Below, piece by piece: positions 56,401 to 64,000 of a DNA stretch of 64,000 nt. Where the stretch lies: NCBI GenBank assembly GCA_021014325.1, contig CM037473.1, positions 13,392,696-13,456,695 of the forward strand, given 5' to 3'. The notes beneath the pieces are model-generated. The model was given only the letters and a program-made list of their open reading frames with translations, was not told where the DNA came from and did no database searches. Each line of letters opens with the position of its first letter. Position 1 is the first letter of the stretch. The position numbers and the translations under genes were made by a program. This stretch comes from Plazaster borealis (Eukaryota; Echinodermata; Asteroidea; Forcipulatida; Labidiasteridae).

Positions 56401-59400
56401 AGTAGAATAGTTTCCAGCAATCCAAAAATCTACTCTGCGGTAGTAGAAAAACCCCTAAAACCAAAAATCTACTCTGCGGTAGTAGAATAGTCTCCTGAAA
56501 TCCAAACAATCTACTCTGCGGTAGTAGAATAGTTTCCAGCAATCCAAAAATCTACTCTGCGGTAGTAGAATAGTTTCCAGCAATCCGAAATCTACTCTGC
56601 GGTAGTAGAATAGTCTCCTGAAATCCAAACAATCTACTCTGCGGTAGTAGAATAGTTTCCAGCAATCCGAAAATCTACTCTGCGGTAGTAGAATAGTCTC
56701 CTGAAATCGAAACAATCTACTCTGCGGTAGTAGAATAGTTTCCAGCAATCCAAAAATCTACTCTGCGGTAGTAGAATAGTCTCCTGAAATCCGAACAATC
56801 TACTCTGTGGTAGTAGAATAGTTTCCAGCAATCCGAAAATCTACTCTGCGGTAGTAGAAAAGCCCCCAAAAACCCAAAACCTACTCTGCGATAGTAGAAT
56901 AGTCTCCTGAAATCCAAACAAGCTACTCTGCGGTAGTAGAAAAGTTTCCAGCAACCCGAAAATCTACTCTGCGGTAGTAGAATAGTCTCCTGAAATCCAA
57001 ACAATCTACTCTGGGGTAGTAGAATAGTTTCCAGCATTCCGAAAATCTACTCTGCGGTAGTAGAATAGTCTCCTGAAATCCAAAGAATCTACTCTGCGGT
57101 AGTAGAATAGTTTCCAGCAATCCCAAATTTACTCTGCGGTAGTAGAAAAGCCCCCGAAAACCAAAAATCTACTCTGCGGTAGTAGAATAGTCTCCTGAAA
57201 TCCAAACAACCTACTCTGCGGTAGAAGAATAGTTTCCAGCAATCCAAAAATCTACTCTGCGGTAGTAGAAAAGCCCCCGAAAACCAAAAATATACTCTGC
57301 GGTAGTAGAATAGTTTTCAGCAATCCGAAATCTACTCTGCGGTAGTAGAATAGTCTCCTGAAATGCAAACAATCTACTCTGCGGTAGTAGAATAGTTTCA
57401 AGCAATCCGAAAATCCACTATGCGGTAGTAGAAAAGCCCCCGAAAACCAAAAATGTACTCTGCGGTAGTAAAATAGTCTCCTGAAATCCAAACAATCTAC
57501 TTTGCGGTAGTAGAATAGTTTCCAGCAATCCGAAAATCTACTCTGCGGTAGGTCTCCTAAAATCCAAACAATCTACTCTGCGGTAGTAGAATTGCTTCCA
57601 GCAATCCAAAAATCTACTCTGCGGTAGTAGAATAGTCTCCTGAAATCCAAACAATCTACTCTGCGATAGTAGAATAGTTTCCAGCAATCCAAAAATCTAC
57701 TCTGCAGTAGTAGAAAAGCCCCGGAAGACCAAAAATCTACTATGCGGCAGTAGAATAGTCTCTTGAAATCCGAAAATCTACTCTGCGGTAGAAGAATAGT
57801 CTCCGAAATCCGAAAATCTACTCTGCGGTAGTAGAATATTCTCCTGAAATCCAAACAATCTACTCTGCGGTAGTAGAATAGTTTCCAGCAATCCAAAAAT
57901 CTACTCTGCGGTAGTAGAATAGTCTCCTGAAATCCAAACAATCTACTCTGCGGTAGTAGAATAGTTTCCAGCAATCCAAAAATCTACTCTGCGGTAGTAG
58001 AAAAGCCCCGGAAGACCAAAAATCTACTATGCGGCAGTAGAATAGTCTCTTGGAACCCGAAAATCTACTCTGCGGTAGAAGAATAGTCTTCAAAATCCGA
58101 AAATCTACTCTGCGGTAGTAGAATATTCTCCTGAAATCCAAACAATCTACTTTGCGGTAGTAGAATAGTTTTCAGCAATCCGAAAATTTACTGTGTGGTA
58201 GTAGAATAGTCTCCTGAAATCCAAACAATCTACTCTGCGGTAGTAGAATAGTTTCCAGCAATCCGAAAATCTACTCTGCGGTAGTAGAAAAGCCCCCGGA
58301 AGACCAAAAATCTACTTTGCGGCAGTAGAATAGTCTCTTGAAATCCGAAAATCTACTCTGCGGTAGAAGAAGAGTCTCCGAAATCCGAAAATCTACTCTG
58401 CGGTAGTAGAATATTCTCCTGAAATCCAAACAATCTACTCTGCGCTAGTAGAATAGTTTCCAGCAATCCGAAAATCTACTCTGCGGTAGTAGAATAGTCT
58501 CCTGAAATCCAAAAATCTACTCTGCGGTAGTAGAAAAGCCCCCCAAAACCCAAAACCTACTCTGCGATAGTAGAATAGTCTCCTGAAATCCAAACAAGCT
58601 ACTCTGCGGTAGTAGAAAAGTTTCCAGCAACCCGAAAATCTACTCTGCGGTAGTAGAATAGTCTCCTGAAATCCAAACAATCTACTTTGTGGTAGTAGAA
58701 AAGCCCCCGAAAACCAAAAATATACTGTGCGGTAGTAGAATAGTCTCCTGAAATCCAAACAATCTACTCTGCGGTAGTAGAATAGTTTCCAGCAATCTGA
58801 AAATCTACTCTGCGGTAGTAGAATAGTCTCCTGAAATCCAAACAATGTACTCTGCGGTAGTAGAATAGTTTCCAGCAATCCGAAAATTTACTCTGCGTTA
58901 GTAGAAAAGCCCCCGAAAGCCAAAAATCTACTCTGCGGTAGTAGAATAGTCTCCTGAAATCCAAACAATCTACTCTGCGGTAGTAGAATAGTTTCCAGCA
59001 ATCCGAAAATCTACTCTGCGGTAGTAGAAATGTCTCCTGAAATCCAAACAATCTACTCTGCGGTAGTAGAATAGTTTCCAGCAATCCAAAAATCTACTCT
59101 GCGGTAGTAGAAAAGCCCCCAAAAACCAAAAATCTACTCTGCGGTAGTAGAATAGTCTCCTGAAATCCAAACAATCTACTCTGCGGTAGTAGAATAGTTT
59201 CCAGCAATCCAAAAATCTACTCTGCGGTAGTAGAATAGTTTCCAGCAATCCGAAATCTACTCTGCGGTAGTAGAATAGTCTCCTGAAATCCAAACAATCT
59301 ACTCTGCGGTAGTAGAATAGTTTCCAGCAATCCGAAAATCTACTCTACGGTAGTAGAAAAGCACCCGAAAACCAAAAATCCACTCTGCGGTAGTAGAATA

Positions 59401-62400
59401 GTCTCCTGAAATCCAAACAATCTACTCTGCGGTAGTAGAATAGTTTCCAGCAATCCGAAAATCTACTCTGCGGTAGTAGAAAAGTCCCCGAAAACCCAAA
59501 ACCTACTCTGCGATAGTAGAATAGTCTCCTGAAATCCAAACAAGCTACTCTGCGGTAGTAGAAAAGTTTCCGGCAACCCGAAAATCTACTCTGCGGTAGT
59601 AGATTAGTCTCCTGAAATCCAAACAATCTACTCTGCGGTAGTAGAATAGTTTCCAGCAATCCGAAAATCTACTCTGCGGTAGTAGAATAGTCTCCTGAAA
59701 TCCAAACAATCTACTCTGCGGTAGTAGAATAGTTTCCAGCAATCCAAAAATCTACTCTGCGGTAGTAGAAAAGCCCCCCAAAACCAAAAATCTACTCTGC
59801 CGTAGTAGAATAGTCTCATGAAATCCAAACAATCTACTCTGCAGTAGTAGAATAGTTTCCAGCAATCCAAAAATCTACTCTGCGGTAGTAGAATAGTTTC
59901 CAGCAATCCGAAATCTACTCTGCGGTAGTAGAATAGTCTCCTGAAATCCAAACAATCTACTCTGCGGTAGTAGAATAGTTTCCAGCAATCCAAAAATCTA
60001 CTCTGCGGTAGTAGAAAAGCCCCCAAAAGCCAAAAATCTACTCTGCGATAGTAGAATAGTCTTCTGAAATCCAAATAATCTACTCTGCGGTAGTAGAATA
60101 GTTTCCAGCAATCCAAAAATCTACTCTACAGTAGTAGAAAAGCCCCCGAAAACCAAAAATCCACTCTGCGGTAGTAGAATAGTCTCCTGAAATCCAAACA
60201 ATCTACTCTACGGTAGCAGAATAGTTTCCAGCAATCCGAAAATCTACTCTGCGGTAGTAGAAAAGCCCCCGAAAACCCAAAACCTACTCTGCGATAGTAG
60301 AATAGTCTCCTGAAATCCAAACAAGCTACTCTGCGGTAGTAGAAAAGTTTCCAGCAACCCGAAAATCTACTCTGCTGCGGTAGTAGAATAGTCTCCTGAA
60401 ATCCAAACAATCTACTCTGCGGTAGTAGAATAGTTTCCAGCAATCCGAAAATCTACTCTGCGGTAGTAGAATAGTCTCCTGAAATCCAAAGAATCTACTC
60501 TGCGGTAGTAGAATAGTTTCCAGCAATCCAAAAATCTACTCTGCGGTAGTAGAAAAGCCCCCGAAAACCAAAAATCTACTCTGCGGTAGTAGAATAGTCT
60601 CCTGAAATCCAAAGAATCTACTCTGCGGTAGTAGAATAGTTTCCAGCAATCCGAAAATCTACTCTGCGGTAGTAGAATAGTCTCCTGAAATCCAAAGAAT
60701 CTACTCTGCGGTAGTAGAATAGTTTCCAGCAATCCCAAAATCTACTCTGCGGTAGTAAAAAAGCCCCCGAAAACCAAAAATCTACTCAGCGGTAGTAGAA
60801 TAGTCTCCTGAAATCCAAACAATCTACTCTGCGGTAGAAGAATAAGTTCCAGTAATCCAAAAATCTACTCTGCGGTAGTAGAAAAGCCCCCGAAAACCAA
60901 AAATCTACTCTGTGGTAGTAGAAAAGCCCCCGAAAACCAAAAATCTACTCTGCGGTAGTAGAATAGTCTCCTGAAATCCAAACAATCTACTCTGCGGTAG
61001 TAGAATAGTTTCCAGCAATCCGAAATCTACTCTGCGGTAGTAGAATAGCCTCCTGAAATCCAAACAATCTACTCTGTGGTAGTAGAATAGTTTCCAGCAA
61101 TCCAAAAATCTACTCTGCGGTAGTAGAAAAGCCCCCAAAAGCCAAAAATCTACTCTGCGATAGTAGAATAGTCTTCTGAAATCCAAACAATCTACTCTGC
61201 GGTAGTAGAATAGTTTCCAGCAATCCGAAAATCTACTCTGCGGTAGTAGAAAAGCCCACCGAAAACCAAAAATATACTCTGCGGTAGTAGAATAGTCTCC
61301 TGAAATCCAAAGAATCTACTCTGCGGTAGTAGAATAGTTTCCAGCAATCCGAAAATCTACTCTGCGGTAGTAGAAAAGCCCCCGAAAACCAAAAATGTAC
61401 TCTGCGGTAGTAGAATAGTCTCCTGAAATCCAAGCAATCTACTCGACCGTAGTAGAATAGTTTCCAGCAATCCAAAAATCTACTCTGCGGTATTAGAAAT
61501 GCCCTCGAAAACCAAAAATCTACTCTGCGGTAGTAGAAAAGCCCCCGAAAACCAAAAATCTACTCTGCGGTAGTAGAATAGTTTCCAGCAATCCGAAATC
61601 TACTCTGCGGTAGTAGAATAGCCTCCTGAAATCCAAACAATCTACTCTGTGGTAGTAGAATAGTTTCCAGCAATCCAAAAATCTACTCTGCGGTAGTAGA
61701 AAAGCCCCAAAAGCCAAATCTACTCTGCGATAGTAGAATAGTCTTCTGAAATCCAAACAATCTACTCTGCGGTAGTAGAATAGTTTCCAGCAATCCGAAA
61801 ATCTACTCTGCGGTAGTAGAAAAGCCCACCGAAAACCAAAAATCTACTCTGCGGTAGTAGAATAGTCTCCTGAAATCCAAAGAATCTACTCTGCGGTAGT
61901 AGAATAGTTTCCAGCAATCCGAAAATCTACTCTGCGGTAGTAGAAAAGCCCCTGAAAACCAAAAATGTACTCTGCGGTAGTAGAATAGTCTCCTGAAATC
62001 CAAGCAATCTACTCGACCGTAGTAGAATAGTTTCCAGCAATCCAAAAATCTACTCTGCGGTATTAGAAATGCCCTCGAAAACCAAAAATCTACTCTGCGG
62101 TAGTAGAAAAGCCCCCGAAAACCAAAAATCTACTCTGCGGTAATAGAATAGTCTCCTGAAATCCAAACAATCTACTCTGCGATAGTAGAATAGTTTCCAG
62201 CAATCCGAAAATCTACTCTGCGGTACTAGAAAAGCCCCCGAAAACAAAAAATCTACTCTGCGGTAGTAGAATAGTCTCCTGAAATCCAAACAATCTACTC
62301 TGCAGTAGTAGAATAGTTTCCAGCAATCCGAAAATCTACTCTGCGGTAGAAGAATAGTCTCCTGAAATCCAAACAATCTACTCTGCAGTAGTACAATAGT

Positions 62401-64000
62401 TTCCAGCAGTTCAAAAATCTACTATGCGGTAGTAGAAAAGCCCCCGAAAACCAAAAATATACTGTGCGGTAGTAGAATAGTCTCCTGAAATCCAAACAAT
62501 CTACTCTGCGGTAGTAGAATAGTTTCCAGCAATCTGAAAATCTACTCTGCGGTAGTAGAATAGTCTCCTGAAATCCAAACAATCTACTCTGCGGTAGTAG
62601 AACAGTTTCCAGCAATCCGAAAATTTACTCTGCGTTAGTAGAAAAGCCCCCGAAAGCCAAAAATCTACTCTGCGGTAGTAGAATAGTCTTCTGAAATCCA
62701 AACAATGTACTCTGCGGTAGTAGAATAGTTTCCAGCAATCCGAAAATCTACTCTGCGGTAGTAGAATAGTCTCCTGAAATCCAAACAATCTACTCTGCGG
62801 AAGTAGAATAGTTTCCAGCAATCCAAAAATCTACTCTGCGGTAGTAGAAAAGCCCCCCAAAACCAAAAATCTACTCTGCGGTAGTAGAATAGTCTCCTGA
62901 AATCCAAACAATCTACTCTGCGGTAGTAGAATAGTTTCAGGAATCCGAAAATCTACTCTGCTGTAGTAGAATAGTCTCCTGAAATCCAAAGAATCTACTC
63001 TGCGGTAGTAGAATAGTTTCCAGCAATCCAAAAATCTACTCTGCGGTAGTAGAAAAGCCCCCGAAAACCAAAATATACTCTGCGATAGTAGAATAGTTTC
63101 CAGCAATCTGAAATCTACTCTGCGGTAGTAGAATAGTCTCCTGAAATCCAAACAATCTACTCTGCGGTAGTAGAATAGTTTCCAGCAATCCAAAAATCTA
63201 CTCTGCGGTAGTAGAAAAGCCCCCAAAAGCCAAAAATCTACTCTGCGGTAGTAGAATAGTCTCCTGAAATCCAAAGAATCTACTCTGCGGTAGTAGAATA
63301 GTTTCCAGCAATCCCAAAATCTACTCTGCGGTAGTAGAAAAGTTCCCCGAAAACCAAAAATCTACTCTGTGGTAGTAGAAAAGCCCCCGAAAACCAAAAA
63401 TCTACTCTGCGGTAGTAGAATAGTCTCCTGAAATCCAAACAATCTACTCTGCGGTAGTAGAATAGTTTCCAGCAATCCGAAATCTACTCTGCGGTAGTAG
63501 AATAGTATCCTGAAATCCAAACAATCTACTCTGCGGTAGTAGAATAGTTTTTAGCAATCCAAAAATCTACTCTGCGGTAGTAGAATAGTTTCCAGCAATC
63601 CGAAAATCTACTCTGCGGTAGTAGAAAAGCCCCCGAAAACCAAAAATCCACTCTGCGGTAGTAGAATAGTCTCCTGAAATCCGAACAATCTACTCTGCGG
63701 TAGTAGAATAGTTTCCAGCAATCCGAAAATCTACTCTGCGGTAGTAGAAAAGCCCCCGAAAACCCAAAACCTACTCTGCGATAGTAGAATAGTCTCCTGA
63801 AATCCAAACAAGCTACTCTGCGGTAGTAGAAAAGTTTCCAGCAACCCGAAAATCTACTCTGCGGTAGTAGAATAGTCTCCTGAAATCCAAACAATCTACT
63901 CTGGGGTTGTAGAATAGTTTCCAGCATTCCGAAAATCTACTCTGCGGTAGTAGAATAGTCTCCTGAAATCCAAAGAATCTACTCTTCGGTAGTAGAATAG
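47455..64000. repeat. ~41-bp hairpin satellite array with higher-order structure
   Basis: About 400 monomers fill the last 16.5 kb and the array runs off the window. Each starts with TCTACTCTGCGGTAGTAGAA, whose first 19 bases form a perfect 6-bp stem (TCTACT / AGTAGA) around CTGCGGT. The tails are of three kinds: A, TAGTCTCCTGAAATCCAAAC (42-bp monomer); B, TAGTTTCCAGCAATCCGAAA (41 bp); C, AAGCCCCCGAAAACCAAA (40 bp). Monomers occur mostly as A-B-C (123 bp) or A-B-A-B-C (206 bp). Minor variants (CTGCGATAG, AACAAGC, CAAGATAGTAG) mark larger duplicated blocks. On the minus strand the core reads FYYRRVD, LLPQSR or STTAE-stop depending on frame, giving overlapping repetitive frames that are not evidence of a gene. 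Confidence 0.97.
61020..62070. repeat. ~570-bp tandem duplication inside the satellite
   Basis: Blocks beginning near 61021 and 61591 share rare variants in the same order: TAGCCTCCTGAAATCC, CTGTGGTAGTAG, AGTCTTCTGAAATCC, AAGCCCACCGAAAACC, TCCAAGCAATCTACTCGACC and TATTAGAAATGCCCTCG. This marks a recent local duplication of about 14 monomers. Confidence 0.85.

Noticed and set aside
47496..63927. Dozens of 60-175 codon minus-strand frames as a protein family
   Set aside because: They are readings of the ~41-bp satellite in successive frames. They start and stop with monomer order and have no splice or start context.
47455..64000. CRISPR-like array of repeats and spacers
   Set aside because: The spacers are only three recycled tails, the setting is eukaryotic with no cas genes, and the monomers show higher-order satellite structure.

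Overview
The window is AT-rich, intron-bearing eukaryotic DNA: split exons with GT/AG borders, tRNA-headed SINEs, non-LTR retrotransposon tails, many MITEs and a long satellite. The mix of repeats and the one gene I can name point to a marine deuterostome, most likely an echinoderm and perhaps a sea star. That placement is inference, because no species-diagnostic gene is present. Nothing looks bacterial or viral.

Layout. 1-9.2 kb is gene-poor and packed with old repeats: TTAA-flanked MITEs, LINE 3' ends, SINEs of two body types, and a cluster of GGGCCC-ended MITEs. At 9.57-9.89 kb on the minus strand is a convincing first coding exon of a BICD-family-like dynein/dynactin cargo adapter. A 22-bp minisatellite sits just inside its intron 1. 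10-23 kb holds hairpin MITEs, a 20-bp minisatellite interrupted by SINE sequence, a candidate plus-strand first exon at 13.70 kb, a LINE 3' end, a broken THAP/DDE_Tnp_4 transposase, and dispersed repeats carrying many exact TGACGTCA palindromes.

Two runs of exactly 500 N (23001-23500 and 39501-40000) divide the window into three contigs. The first ~4.6 kb of the middle contig (23501-28139) is the reverse complement of the first ~4.6 kb of the last contig (40001-44598), and each copy is cut off exactly at an N gap. The simplest reading is that the middle contig was placed in the wrong orientation and overlaps the last contig without being merged. The overlap holds a chimeric retroelement cluster: a LINE reverse transcriptase fused to tandem ~687-bp units that carry a second ORF and an array of splice-acceptor-like motifs.

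The middle contig (28.1-39.5 kb) carries at least two, probably four, phase-compatible exons of an unidentified minus-strand membrane protein gene at 28.86-30.79 kb, plus more MITEs and AACGTT-rich tandem repeats. If that contig is flipped, the rest of this gene should continue on the plus strand of the last contig beyond about 45.2 kb.

From 47.45 kb to the window end is a satellite of roughly 400 monomers of about 41 bp. Every monomer has a 19-bp hairpin core followed by one of three tail types, arranged mainly as A-B-C trimers (123 bp) and A-B-A-B-C pentamers (206 bp). It is the strongest unexplained structure here.
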